Source: Chryseomonas sp014190935 (GTDB lineage: Bacteria; Pseudomonadota; Gammaproteobacteria; Pseudomonadales; Pseudomonadaceae). Taken from it: 64,000 nt of DNA. The position numbers and the translations under genes are program-made. Positions 17,015 to 25,413 of the stretch are shown in pieces; within the stretch, counting starts at the first letter, position 1; each line of letters opens with the position of its first letter. The notes beneath the pieces were generated by a model, which worked only from the letters and a program-made list of their open reading frames with translations, ran no database searches and had not been told where the DNA came from. Where the stretch lies: NCBI RefSeq assembly GCF_014190935.1, contig NZ_JACHVV010000002.1, positions 1,054,001 through 1,118,000 of the forward strand, written 5' to 3'.

Positions 17015-18883
17015 TCAAATCCACAGCTTCTTGACGTTCCGGCCGCCATAAATCAGGTTGACCATGGCACGGGTCACGAAGATGGCGGTGAACAGGGAGG
17101 TGAAGATACCCAGCGACATGGTCACGGCGAAGCCCTTGACCGGCCCGGTGCCCATGGCGAACAGGATGGCGCCCACCAGCAGGGTCGTCAGGTTGGAGTC
17201 CAGGATCGCCGTGAAGGCGCGGCTGAAGCCCTCATGGATGGCGCGCTGGATCGGCATGCCGTTGGCGATCTCTTCGCGGATCCGCGAGAAGATCAGCACG
17301 TTGGCGTCCACCGCCTGACCCATGGTCAGGACGATACCGGCGATACCCGGCAAGGTCAGGGTGGCATGCAGGATGGACATCAAGGCCATCAGCAAGACCA
17401 TGTTGAAGCCCAGGGCGATGGTCGCCAGCAGCCCAAAGAAGCGGTAGATGGCGATCAGGAACAGCGAGACGAAGACCATGCCCCACAGCGAGGCATCGAT
17501 ACCCTTCTCGATGTTGTCGGCGCCCAGGCTCGGGCCGAGGGTGCGTTCTTCGGCGAAGTACATGGGTGCGGCCAGGCCACCGGCGCGCAGCAGCAGCGCC
17601 AGTTCCGAGGCCTCGCCCGAGCCGTTCAGGCCGGTGATGCGGAAGCTGTTGCCCAGGGCCGACTGAATGGTCGCCAGGCTGATTATGCGCCGCTCTTCCT
17701 CGAAGCCGGGCACCGCCACTTCCTTCTGCACGCCATCCACGGTCTGGGTGGTGTAGCGAGTGACCGGACGCTGCTCGATGAACACCACGGCCATGCTGCG
17801 GCCGACGTTGCTGCGGGTAGCGCGGTTGATCAGGTCGCCGCCATGGCCATCCAGGCGGATGTTGACCTGGGGCCGGCCGTTCTCGTCGAAGCTGGCCGAG
17901 GCGTCGGTGACCTGGTCACCGGTGATGATGACGTTACGCTCCAGCGGGACCGCCGGACGACCGGGCTCGCGGAATTCGAAGCTCTCGGTGGAAGCGCGCG
18001 GGGTGTCCGCAGTGGCGGCCAGGCGGAATTCCAGGTTGGCGGTCTTGCCGAGGATGCGCTTGGCTTCGGCGGTGTCCTGCACACCCGGCAGCTCGACCAC
18101 GATGCGGTCGGCGCCCTGGCGCTGCACCAGCGGCTCGGCCACGCCCAGTTCGTTGACCCGGTTGCGCACCGTGGTCAGGTTCTGGGTGACGGCATAGTTG
18201 CGGATCTCGCGCAGCTTGGCCTCGGTCAGCTGCAGACGCAGCACCTGCAGGTCGCCACGGGTATCGGTGGTCAGCTCGAAATCGCTGTAGTTCTTGCGGA
18301 TCAGGCTCTGCGCCTGTTGCAGGTCGGCGGCGTCGGTGAAGCCGAGCTGCAGGGCACCGTTCTGGTCGGGCATGCTGCGATAGCGCACCTTCTCGCGACG
18401 CAGCAGGGTTTTGACCTCATTGTCATAGACCTTCAGGCGCGCATCCACGGCCTTGTCCATGTCGACCGCCAGCAGGAAGTGCACACCGCCGGACAGGTCC
18501 AGGCCGAGCTTCATAGGGCTGGCGCCCAGCTTGCGCAGCCACTGCGGCGTGGTAGGGGCCAGGTTCAGGGCGACCACGAAGTCGTCGCCGAGGGTACGAC
18601 GGACTACTTCCTGGGCCGGCAGCTGATCGTCGGCGCGCGTCAGGCGGATCAGCACCCGGCTGCCATTGGCGTTGAGATCACTGGACTTCACGGCGAGCTT
18701 CGCCTGCGCCAGGGCCGCGTCTACACGCTGGACCTCGGCGGGGGTCACCGCGCGTTCGGTGCTGGAAGCGCTGATCTGCAGGGCCGGATCGTCGGGGTAC
18801 AGATTAGGAACCGAATAGATGGCGCCCACGACCAGTACGGCCAGGATCAGCAGGTACTTCCAGAGGGGATATTTGTTGAGCAT
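17015..18883 (-). CDS. secD: Protein translocase subunit SecD
   Basis: A 622-residue SecD with the first helix at about 7-27, a large periplasmic region (P1) including GLDLSGGVHFLLAVD, and five C-terminal helices starting about 450; LTMGQAVDANVLIFSRIREE is the conserved transmembrane motif. It pulls translocating proteins on the periplasmic side together with SecF. Length matches the gammaproteobacterial family (about 615-620). An intercistronic hairpin lies between yajC and secD (18905-18923). Confidence 0.97.
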   Translation of the reverse strand: MLNKYPLWKYLLILAVLVVGAIYSVPNLYPDDPALQISASSTERAVTPAEVQRVDAALAQAKLAVKSSDLNANGSRVLIRLTRADDQLPAQEVVRRTLGDDFVVALNLAPTTPQWLRKLGASPMKLGLDLSGGVHFLLAVDMDKAVDARLKVYDNEVKTLLRREKVRYRSMPDQNGALQLGFTDAADLQQAQSLIRKNYSDFELTTDTRGDLQVLRLQLTEAKLREIRNYAVTQNLTTVRNRVNELGVAEPLVQRQGADRIVVELPGVQDTAEAKRILGKTANLEFRLAATADTPRASTESFEFREPGRPAVPLERNVIITGDQVTDASASFDENGRPQVNIRLDGHGGDLINRATRSNVGRSMAVVFIEQRPVTRYTTQTVDGVQKEVAVPGFEEERRIISLATIQSALGNSFRITGLNGSGEASELALLLRAGGLAAPMYFAEERTLGPSLGADNIEKGIDASLWGMVFVSLFLIAIYRFFGLLATIALGFNMVLLMALMSILHATLTLPGIAGIVLTMGQAVDANVLIFSRIREEIANGMPIQRAIHEGFSRAFTAILDSNLTTLLVGAILFAMGTGPVKGFAVTMSLGIFTSLFTAIFVTRAMVNLIYGGRNVKKLWI

Positions 18884-18904
18884 GACACCGCCCGAGATAA
18901 AGGC

Positions 18905-18923
18905 GGGGCGCCTTGCGCGCCCC
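18905..18923. other. Intercistronic hairpin between yajC and secD
   Basis: Seven-base inverted repeat (GGGGCGC / GCGCCCC) with a 5-base loop. On the minus strand it is followed only by GCCTTTATC, so it may attenuate or protect the transcript rather than end it fully. Confidence 0.4.
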
Positions 18924-18947
18924 GGTGTTAGCTAGATTGAGGAAGGC

Positions 18948-19292
18948 TCAGAGGGCCTTCAGGGTGCCTTTCGGCAGGGTCGCGGCGATGGCGCCCTTCT
19001 GGAACTTCAGTTCGACGTTGTCGGACACTTCCAGCACCACGAACTCGTCGGTGACCTTGTTGATGCGGCCGGCGATACCACCGGTGGTCACCACTTCGTC
19101 ACCCTTCTGCAAGCCGCCGATCAGGTTCTTGTGATCCTTGGTGCGCTTGGCCTGGGGACGCCAGATCAGGAAATAGAAGATCACCACGAAGCCGATCAGG
19201 AAGATGAACTGAATGTATTCACCCCCCGGTGCAGCGTTGGCGGCCGGCGCGGCAGCTTCCTGGGCCTGGGCCGTGGAAATCAGAAAACTCAT
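18948..19292 (-). CDS. yajC: Preprotein translocase subunit YajC
   Basis: A 114-residue single-span protein: an Ala-rich exported N-terminus, the helix IQFIFLIGFVVIFYFLIW, then the cytoplasmic motif RPQAKRTKDHKNLIGGLQKGDEVVTTGGIAGRI, which is invariant in YajC. It binds SecDF and also associates with AcrB-type pumps in other bacteria. It lies 147 bp downstream of tgt and 64 bp upstream of secD on the same strand. Length is normal for the family (about 110). Confidence 0.96.
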   Translation of the reverse strand: MSFLISTAQAQEAAAPAANAAPGGEYIQFIFLIGFVVIFYFLIWRPQAKRTKDHKNLIGGLQKGDEVVTTGGIAGRINKVTDEFVVLEVSDNVELKFQKGAIAATLPKGTLKAL

Positions 19293-19439
19293 TGCACTAC
19301 TCCTTGCAGAGTTGGATGACGGAAAAAGAAGAGATGCCGGGGGTCGCTCGCAGCCGTTCCGACCGCCTCGGGACCCCGCTCACGCACCCGGCGAAGGACG
19401 CGCGAGCGCCGTTTCGCCTGGACGATCGGACAGGGGCTT

Positions 19440-20567
19440 TCAGCGGTCGAGCGGCGGCGTAGGCAGGCCGCGCCGAGCATAGAAGGCGTCCACAAAGTCG
19501 GCCAATTTACCCTCTTGGATAGCCTGGCGCAAACCGGCCATCACGCGCTGGTAATACCGCAGGTTGTGGATCGTATTCAGCATACTCCCCAGCATTTCCC
19601 CGCATTTATCCAGATGGTGCAGATAGGCCCGGGAGAAATGTTTGCAGGTGTAACAGTCGCAGGTCGGATCCAGCGGCGTCTCGTCGTGACGGTGCACGGC
19701 GTTGCGCAGCTTGAGCACGCCGGTGTCGATGAACAGGTGGCCGTTGCGGGCATTGCGGGTGGGCATCACGCAGTCGAACATGTCGACGCCGCGGCGCACG
19801 CCTTCCACCAGGTCTTCCGGCTTGCCCACGCCCATCAGGTAGCGCGGCTTGTCCGCTGGCAGGTGTGGCGGCAGGAAGTCCAGCACCCGGATCATCTCTT
19901 CCTTGGGCTCGCCCACCGACAGGCCGCCGATGGCGTAGCCGTCGAAGCCGATGCCTTCCAGCCCTTCCAGGGATCTCAGGCGCAGCTCTTCGTGCATGCC
20001 GCCCTGGACGATGCCGAACAGCGCGGAGGGATTGTCGGCATGGGCTTCGCGGGAGCGCTTGGCCCAGCGCAGCGACAGCTCCATGGAGCGGCGCGCGGTG
20101 TCGAAGTCCGCCGGATAAGGCGTGCACTCGTCGAAGATCATCACGATGTCCGAGCCCAGGGCACGCTGCACCGCCATGGATTCCTCGGGACCCATGAAGA
20201 CCTTGGCGCCGTCCACCGGCGAGGCGAAGTAGACGCCCTCTTCCTTGATCTTGCGCAGCGCACCCAGGCTGAACACCTGGAAGCCGCCGGAATCGGTGAG
20301 GATCGGCCCCTGCCACTGCATGAAGTCGTGCAGGTCGCCGTGGCGCTGGATCACCTCGGTCCCCGGGCGCAGCCAGAGGTGGAAGGTGTTGCCGAGGATG
20401 ATCTGGGCGCCGATGTCGGCGACGCTGTCGGGCAGCATGCCCTTGACCGTGCCGTAGGTACCGACCGGCATGAAGGCCGGGGTCTCGACCACGCCGCGGG
20501 GAAAGGTCAGGCGACCACGACGGGCCTTGCCCTCGGTGGCCAGCAATTCGAAATTCATGAAACTCAT
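19440..20567 (-). CDS. tgt: tRNA-guanine transglycosylase
   Basis: A 375-residue enzyme that exchanges guanine-34 for preQ1 in GUN-anticodon tRNAs. Visible landmarks are FMPVGTYGTVKGM, the nucleophile region LTDSGGFQVFSLG (Asp of TDSGGFQ), GIVQGG, the second catalytic Asp in VDMFDCVMPTRNARNG, and the zinc site CDCYTCKHFSRAYLHHL. I start at the ATG at 20567, with GGAGA upstream; the ATG three codons further in is an alternative. Its start follows the queA stop with one base between, so the two queuosine genes are coupled. Confidence 0.96.
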   Translation of the reverse strand: MSFMNFELLATEGKARRGRLTFPRGVVETPAFMPVGTYGTVKGMLPDSVADIGAQIILGNTFHLWLRPGTEVIQRHGDLHDFMQWQGPILTDSGGFQVFSLGALRKIKEEGVYFASPVDGAKVFMGPEESMAVQRALGSDIVMIFDECTPYPADFDTARRSMELSLRWAKRSREAHADNPSALFGIVQGGMHEELRLRSLEGLEGIGFDGYAIGGLSVGEPKEEMIRVLDFLPPHLPADKPRYLMGVGKPEDLVEGVRRGVDMFDCVMPTRNARNGHLFIDTGVLKLRNAVHRHDETPLDPTCDCYTCKHFSRAYLHHLDKCGEMLGSMLNTIHNLRYYQRVMAGLRQAIQEGKLADFVDAFYARRGLPTPPLDR

Positions 20568-20568
20568 A

Positions 20569-21612
20569 TCAGCTCTCCGGGCCCTGGGCCCCGGGATTGC
20601 GGGTGATGAACATGGCGTCGCCATAACTGAAGAAGCGATAGCCCTCGGCCACGGCCGTCGCATAGGCGGCCATGGTCTCGCGGTAACCGGCGAAGGCCGA
20701 CACCAGCATCAGCAGGGTCGACTCGGGCAGGTGGAAGTTGGTCACCAGGGCATCGACCACGTGGAAGGGCCGACCCGGATAGAGAAAGATGTCCGTCTCG
20801 CCGGCGAAGGCCTTGAGCTCGCCGTCACGGGCGGCGCTTTCCAGCGAACGCACGCTGGTGGTGCCGACGGCGATCACCCGACCACCCCGGGCGCGGCAGG
20901 CGGCCACGGCGTCCACCACGGCCTGGTCGACCTGCAGCCACTCGCGGTGCATGTGATGGTCTTCGATCTTTTCCACCCGTACCGGTTGGAAGGTACCGGC
21001 ACCGACGTGCAGGGTGACGAAGGCGGTCGCCACGCCCTTGGCGCGGATGGCCTCCAGCAGCGGCTCGTCGAAGTGCAACCCGGCGGTGGGCGCGGCCACC
21101 GCACCGGCATTGCGCGCATAGACGGTCTGGTAGCGCTCGCGATCCTCGGCTTCGTCGGGCCGGTCGATATAGGGCGGCAGCGGCATGTGGCCGACCCGCT
21201 CCAGCAGCGGCAGCACCGGCTCGGCGAATTTCAGCTCGAACAGGGCGTCGTGGCGCGCCACCATCGCGGCTTCGGCACCGCCGTCGATGAGGATACGGCT
21301 GCCCGGCTTGGGCGACTTGCTGGACCGCACATGGGCCAGCACCCGCTCCTCGTCCAGCACCCGCTCCACCAGGATCTCCAGCTTGCCGCCACTGGCCTTC
21401 TGGCCGAACAGCCGCGCGGGTATCACCCGGGTGTCGTTGAACACCATCAGGTCGCCGGGCCGCAGATAACCCAGCAGATCGGCGAAGTGGCGATGGCTCA
21501 GTTCACCACTGGGGCCGTCGAGCACCAGCAATCGACTGCCGCGGCGCTCGGCCAGCGGATGACGGGCGATGAGGGATTCGGGGAGGTCGAAATGGAAGTC
21601 GGCGACGTGCAT
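20569..21612 (-). CDS. queA: S-adenosylmethionine:tRNA ribosyltransferase-isomerase
   Basis: A 347-residue enzyme that moves the ribosyl part of SAM to preQ1-tRNA to give epoxyqueuosine. Typical segments are FHFDLPESLIARHPL at the N-terminus, VFNDTRVIPARLFGQK, GAVAAPTAGLHFDEPL, HVGAGTFQPVRVE and the C-terminal NFHLPESTLLMLVSAFAG. Length equals the family norm (about 345-350). It is the first gene of the five-gene Sec/queuosine operon; its promoter should lie within 21613-21670, where I see no clear boxes. Confidence 0.96.
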   Translation of the reverse strand: MHVADFHFDLPESLIARHPLAERRGSRLLVLDGPSGELSHRHFADLLGYLRPGDLMVFNDTRVIPARLFGQKASGGKLEILVERVLDEERVLAHVRSSKSPKPGSRILIDGGAEAAMVARHDALFELKFAEPVLPLLERVGHMPLPPYIDRPDEAEDRERYQTVYARNAGAVAAPTAGLHFDEPLLEAIRAKGVATAFVTLHVGAGTFQPVRVEKIEDHHMHREWLQVDQAVVDAVAACRARGGRVIAVGTTSVRSLESAARDGELKAFAGETDIFLYPGRPFHVVDALVTNFHLPESTLLMLVSAFAGYRETMAAYATAVAEGYRFFSYGDAMFITRNPGAQGPES

Positions 21613-21678
21613 GGCAGGTAGATCTCGAAAGGCCGCACAGCTTACCGGAAGCGGCCTTTTTCACCAACGCACTTTGGA

Positions 21679-21707
21679 TTGACCGGGCCTGCCTGCGTCC
21701 CTATACT
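21679..21707 (+). promoter_or_regulatory. Promoter of tRNA-Leu
   Basis: TTGACC (21679-21684) and TATACT (21702-21707) are separated by 17 bases. The -10 ends 11 bases before the mature tRNA 5' end, so this is a near-consensus sigma-70 promoter. Confidence 0.85.
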
Positions 21708-21718
21708 CCGCCGCCATT

Positions 21719-21803
21719 GCCCCGGTGGCGGAACCGGTAGACGCGGCGGATTCAAAATCCGTTTCCGAAAGGAGTGGGAGTTCGAGTCTCCCCCGGGGCA
21801 CCA
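21719..21803 (+). tRNA. tRNA-Leu (anticodon CAA)
   Basis: 85-base class II tRNA with encoded CCA. The acceptor stem pairs GCCCCGG with CCGGGGC; the anticodon stem is GCGGA/TCCGT with loop TTCAAAA (anticodon CAA at positions 34-36, reading UUG); a long variable arm (TTCCGAAAGGAG) follows, then GGGAG-TTCGAGT-CTCCC as the T arm. It has its own promoter upstream and an intrinsic terminator 45 bases downstream. Confidence 0.97.
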
Positions 21804-21847
21804 AGCTGTACCTTCCAGGCCTCCCCCGTGTTGGCTGGAAGCCGAAG

Positions 21848-21872
21848 AAACCGCCCCTGAGGCGGTTTTTTT
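21848..21872 (+). terminator. Terminator after tRNA-Leu
   Basis: AAACCGCC - CCTGA - GGCGGTTT stem-loop running into seven T residues, 45 bases after the tRNA 3' end. Canonical intrinsic terminator. Confidence 0.92.
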
Positions 21873-21953
21873 GTGCCCTTGAAAAAGCACCACTGAGATT
21901 TTCGTCGCCCCCATGGGCGTTACGCCAGGCGTCGCCACAGGGAAGGAGAATCC

Positions 21954-22124
21954 ATGAGACTGCTGCTTTTAGCCCTCGCTCTACTTCTGACCGGCTGCAA
22001 TCACTACAGCCCAGCCGGCTCCGTCTGCGAACCCAGTCCACTGAGCGGCGAGGACTGCAAGCACCGGCAGGCGGTCGGCGACCACCTGATGGACAAGTAT
22101 CGGGAATGGCAGCGTTACCAGTAG
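21954..22124 (+). CDS. Tiny putative lipoprotein (56 aa)
   Basis: MRLLLLALALLLTGCNHYSPAG... : 56 residues with a lipoprotein signal (Leu-rich core, lipobox LTGC, Cys15). The mature peptide is about 42 residues, with two more cysteines and a charged helical tail (HLMDKYREWQRYQ). GGAAGGAG precedes the ATG by about 6 bases. The residue after Cys is Asn, which does not signal inner-membrane retention, so outer-membrane anchoring is likely. It precedes another lipoprotein gene by 36 bp. No function known to me. Confidence 0.7.
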   Translation: MRLLLLALALLLTGCNHYSPAGSVCEPSPLSGEDCKHRQAVGDHLMDKYREWQRYQ

Positions 22125-22160
22125 GCTGGCGTCTGCCCAAAGACTTGCCGAGACCGGAAG

Positions 22161-22628
22161 ATGCGCCTGTACCCTCCCCTGCTACTCGCCCTGCTGCTGA
22201 TTCTGGGTGGCTGCGCCGTGCAGCAACCGGCCCAGCCAGCCGGTGCGGGTATCGACCTGGATCGCTCGCCCAGCTGGACCTTGCAGGCACGGTTGCACAG
22301 TGCACTCTATGGCTGCGAATTGCTGGTGCTGCACGGCAACAACGCCCGCCTGGCGGGCGAGCAGGGGCGGCTGGCGGACTTTCGCCAGCGGCTGAGCGGT
22401 TGCCAGACCCAGGCCACCGCCGAAGAAAAGCAGGCCACGGGCCAGTTACCCGCTGGCCAGGATCGCCTGCTGCGCAATGCGCAAAAGGTTTACCTGGCCG
22501 CCTGGCAACGCTATCTGGGCGGACTCACCATCGATCATCCGGCCGACTTGCAGCAGAAGCAGTCTTATCTTAACGCGCGATCAGCACTGCTCGACGTGGC
22601 GACCGAAGCGCCCGGACATCCGCGCTGA
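22161..22628 (+). CDS. Putative lipoprotein
   Basis: A 155-residue protein with signal MRLYPPLLLALLLILGGCAVQ: lipobox LGGC, Cys18. The mature part is predicted helical, with two cysteines (YGCELL and LSGCQTQ) that could pair, and a Gln/Ala/Arg-rich C-terminal half. It follows a 56-aa lipoprotein ORF on the same strand and may share a transcript. I recognise no domain. An adjacent pair of small lipoproteins after tRNA-Leu suggests species-specific envelope genes inserted in an otherwise conserved order. Confidence 0.75.
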   Translation: MRLYPPLLLALLLILGGCAVQQPAQPAGAGIDLDRSPSWTLQARLHSALYGCELLVLHGNNARLAGEQGRLADFRQRLSGCQTQATAEEKQATGQLPAGQDRLLRNAQKVYLAAWQRYLGGLTIDHPADLQQKQSYLNARSALLDVATEAPGHPR

Positions 22629-22728
22629 GCCCTGGAAACGACCGAATAGCCAGCTGACAACCGGCAGCTGAAACGCAGGGGCAAAGCATGCAATAGTAAG
22701 ACATCGATACGGACGCGAGATCTTGCGC

Positions 22729-23049
22729 ATGGAAACGCTCTCCCCCCTCTCCCAGGTGGCGGTCAAGGACCTGGAAACGGCCCAGACCCCCGCCCGCTTC
22801 TCCCCGGCCTTCATCGAGCGGCTGCTCTCGCGTTGCGAGACGCGCATCGACGAGATGGAAGCCTGCCCCGACATGAGCGCGGATCTGCGCCTGATCCACA
22901 TGCAGAACGTCGATCTGCTGGTACGTACCGTGGTGGGCGAATGCCGCCATCGGGATCAGATCCGCCGTGTGCAGCGGATCCTGAATTTCTGCGAAGCGCA
23001 CGCCGGCTGGTTGCAGCCGCAGCCGGTAGCGAGCAAAGGCGCCGCCTAG
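22729..23049 (+). CDS. Conserved hypothetical helical protein
   Basis: A 106-residue soluble protein, METLSPLSQVAVKDLETAQ..., mostly helical, with cysteines at LLSRCETRIDEMEACPD and later ECRHRD and NFCEAH. An in-frame TTG 6 bases upstream is an alternative start. Its place just before lptG, on the opposite strand, matches a conserved hypothetical gene in other pseudomonads. The cysteine/histidine spacing might suggest metal binding, but no known zinc motif is complete. Function unknown. Confidence 0.7.
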   Translation: METLSPLSQVAVKDLETAQTPARFSPAFIERLLSRCETRIDEMEACPDMSADLRLIHMQNVDLLVRTVVGECRHRDQIRRVQRILNFCEAHAGWLQPQPVASKGAA

Positions 23050-23071
23050 CGAGCGGCGCCGACGGGAGGCG

Positions 23072-24133
23072 CTAGCCGGCCCGTCGCAGCAACAGCACCC
23101 CGGCCACGGCGCAGAGCAGCGCCGGTGCCAGCACGGCCAGCAGCGGCGAGAAGCCGAACACCAGGCTGGATGGCCCGAGCAGATCCTGGAAGATCCGCAG
23201 GGCGAAGCCGATGATCACCCCGGTGAAGATCCGCTGGCCCAGGGTCACCGAACGCAGCGGACCGAAGATGAAGGAGATCGCCATCAGCACCAGGGCGGCG
23301 GTCACCAGCGGCTGGAAGATCTTCGACCAGAACGCCAGCCAGTAGCTCTTGTTGCTCAGCCCCTGATCGGCCAGATAGTGGATGTACCACCACAGCCCGG
23401 AGATCGACAGCGCATCCGGCTCCATGATCACGGTGTCGAGCACCTGCGGCGTCAGCTCGACGTTCCAGATCACCTTGGGTTCCTGGCGGATGCTGGTCTG
23501 GCGATTGCCGAAGTCGGTGATGCTGACGTTTTCCAGCTCCCAGTGATCGCCGCGATAGATGCCGCGCTGGGCGAAGCTGGATTGCAGCAGGTGGCGATTG
23601 TCGTCGAATTCGTAGCGCGTCACGCCCAGCAGCAGGCCGTTGGGCTGCACCGCGTTGACGTGGGTGTACTCGTGACCCTGACGATGCCAGAGGCCATGGC
23701 GCGAGCTCTGCGCCTTGCCGGCGCTCTGGGCCAGGGCGCGACCGCTCTGCGCCAGGTTTTCCGACCAGGGCGCCACGTATTCGCCGACCAGGATGCCGGC
23801 GATGAGCAGCACGAACATTGGCTTCATCACCGCCCAGACGATACGCCCCAGGGAGACGCCGGCGGCGCGCATCACGATCAGCTCGCTGCTGCTGGCCAGG
23901 GTGCCCAGGCCGATCAGGCAGCCGATGAGCGCGGCCATGGGCAGCATCTCGTAGGCCCGCCGCGGCGAGGTCAGGAGGACGAACTTGAGCGCCTCGGCGA
24001 CGCCGTAGTTGTCGTCGAAGTCGCCGAGCTGGTCGATGAAGGCGAACAGCAGGGCCAGACCGACGATCACGCCCAGCACCGCGAGGATGCTGACGAAGAC
24101 GGTGCGCCCTATGTACCAGTCGAGCTTGTTCAT
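23072..24133 (-). CDS. lptG: LPS export ABC transporter permease LptG
   Basis: A 353-residue permease with three N-terminal helices, a periplasmic beta-jellyroll and three C-terminal helices. The start MNKLDWYIGRTVFVSILAVLGVI and the SSSELIVMRAAGVSLGRIV coupling region are typical. With LptF and the LptB ATPase it extracts LPS from the inner membrane and feeds LptC. Its ATG overlaps the lptF stop by 4 bases (24130-24133), so translation is coupled. The convergent upstream hypothetical gene ends 22 bp from its stop. Confidence 0.96.
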   Translation of the reverse strand: MNKLDWYIGRTVFVSILAVLGVIVGLALLFAFIDQLGDFDDNYGVAEALKFVLLTSPRRAYEMLPMAALIGCLIGLGTLASSSELIVMRAAGVSLGRIVWAVMKPMFVLLIAGILVGEYVAPWSENLAQSGRALAQSAGKAQSSRHGLWHRQGHEYTHVNAVQPNGLLLGVTRYEFDDNRHLLQSSFAQRGIYRGDHWELENVSITDFGNRQTSIRQEPKVIWNVELTPQVLDTVIMEPDALSISGLWWYIHYLADQGLSNKSYWLAFWSKIFQPLVTAALVLMAISFIFGPLRSVTLGQRIFTGVIIGFALRIFQDLLGPSSLVFGFSPLLAVLAPALLCAVAGVLLLRRAG

Positions 24134-25242
24134 GCCGCTACCTCCGGCTTGTGACCGCGCAGACGCGCCTTGAGCGGTTCCCAGAAGGCCAGCAGCAGGC
24201 CGAGCACCAGGAACAGCAGGTGCACGCCCCACAGGCCGATGGCCGGCGGCAGGCGACCCTTGTCCAGGGCGCCACGGGCGGCGATCAGCAGCGACAGGTA
24301 GGCCATGTACAGCAGGATCGCCGGCAGCAGCTTGAGGAAGCGGCCCTGGCGCGGATTGACCTTGGCCAGGGGTACGGCGATGAGGGTCACGATGAACACC
24401 AGGATCGGCAGCGACAGCCGCCATTGCAGTTCGCCGCGATACTGCAGCTCGTTGCTGCGCATGAGTTCGCCGGTGGTGACGGCGTCACGCTCGCTGATGT
24501 CCTCGCTGACCGCGGGCTTGGGCAGGAGCACGCCATAGGTGTCGTACTGCACCGCGCGGTAGTCGGCCTGACCGGGGACGCCGTCGTAGCGGAAGCCGTT
24601 CTGCAGGATCAGGTAGCGACTGCCGTCCGGATGGATTTCCTGCCGGCCGGTGTCGGCCACCAGCACGCCCACGCCACGGTCCTTGCCGCCGGCGGTGGAG
24701 GTGTTGCGCTCGGAAATGAAGACCCCGCCCAGCTGGCTTCGATCCGCCGACAGGCGCTCGGTGTAGGTGACCCGCGAGTTGTCCCGCAGCGACTGGAAGC
24801 GGCCGGGTTCGAGGGTGTCGAACTCGGTCATGGCGTCCTGCTGGTTGAGGATGGTGGTGACCTTCTGCACGCCCAGGGGCGCCAGCGACAGGCTCAGCCA
24901 GGCGACCACCAGGGCCACCAGCGCGGCGGGCGCCATGCTGTAGGCCAGCAGGCGGCGCGGACTCAGGCCGGTGGCGGTGAGCACGGTCATCTCGCTGTCC
25001 AGGTACAGCCGACCATAGGCCAGCAGGAAGCCGAGAAAGAGCCCCAGCGGCAGGATCAGCTGCAGGAAGCCCGGGATGCGGTAGGCCATGATAAGCAGGA
25101 GCACACCCGGATCCAGCAGGCCCTGGGCCGCCTGGGCCAGGTACTTGATGAAGCGGCCGCTCATGATGATCACCAGCAGCACGGCACTGACCGCGCCGAG
25201 GGTGGTGAGAACTTCTCGAGACAGATAGCGGAAGACGATCAA
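24130..25242 (-). CDS. lptF: LPS export ABC transporter permease LptF
   Basis: A 370-residue permease of the YjgP/YjgQ family: MIVFRYLSREVLTTLGAVSAVLLVI as first helix, the YLDSEMTVLTATGLSPRRLL coupling helix, and the DTLEPGRFQSLRDNSRVTY part of the jellyroll. It pairs with LptG in the LptB2FG complex. It is first in the lptF-lptG operon and divergent from pepA; a TATAAT on the minus strand at 25373-25368 is a likely promoter element, giving a leader of about 120 bases. Confidence 0.96.
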   Translation of the reverse strand: MIVFRYLSREVLTTLGAVSAVLLVIIMSGRFIKYLAQAAQGLLDPGVLLLIMAYRIPGFLQLILPLGLFLGFLLAYGRLYLDSEMTVLTATGLSPRRLLAYSMAPAALVALVVAWLSLSLAPLGVQKVTTILNQQDAMTEFDTLEPGRFQSLRDNSRVTYTERLSADRSQLGGVFISERNTSTAGGKDRGVGVLVADTGRQEIHPDGSRYLILQNGFRYDGVPGQADYRAVQYDTYGVLLPKPAVSEDISERDAVTTGELMRSNELQYRGELQWRLSLPILVFIVTLIAVPLAKVNPRQGRFLKLLPAILLYMAYLSLLIAARGALDKGRLPPAIGLWGVHLLFLVLGLLLAFWEPLKARLRGHKPEVAA

Positions 25243-25367
25243 ACAGGATTCTCCAGGGTTGTCAGGCTCTGGCGCGAACGCTCACACTAGCTCGGCTGCA
25301 TGGCTTGCGTTGCAAGGCCCACCCGTTGAAGGCCGATCGCCGGGAAAGGCCCTGGCGAAAGCCCCGC

Positions 25368-25398
25368 ATTATATCCTGCGAACTCATGTGTTTGTCTT
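25368..25398 (-). promoter_or_regulatory. Probable lptFG promoter
   Basis: On the minus strand, AAGACA (25398-25393) and a perfect TATAAT (25373-25368) are 19 bases apart. The -10 is excellent, the -35 and spacing are weak. The -35 lies beside the pepA ribosome-binding site on the other strand. Confidence 0.5.
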
Positions 25399-25413
25399 GG
25401 GGAGCTTCTCCTA

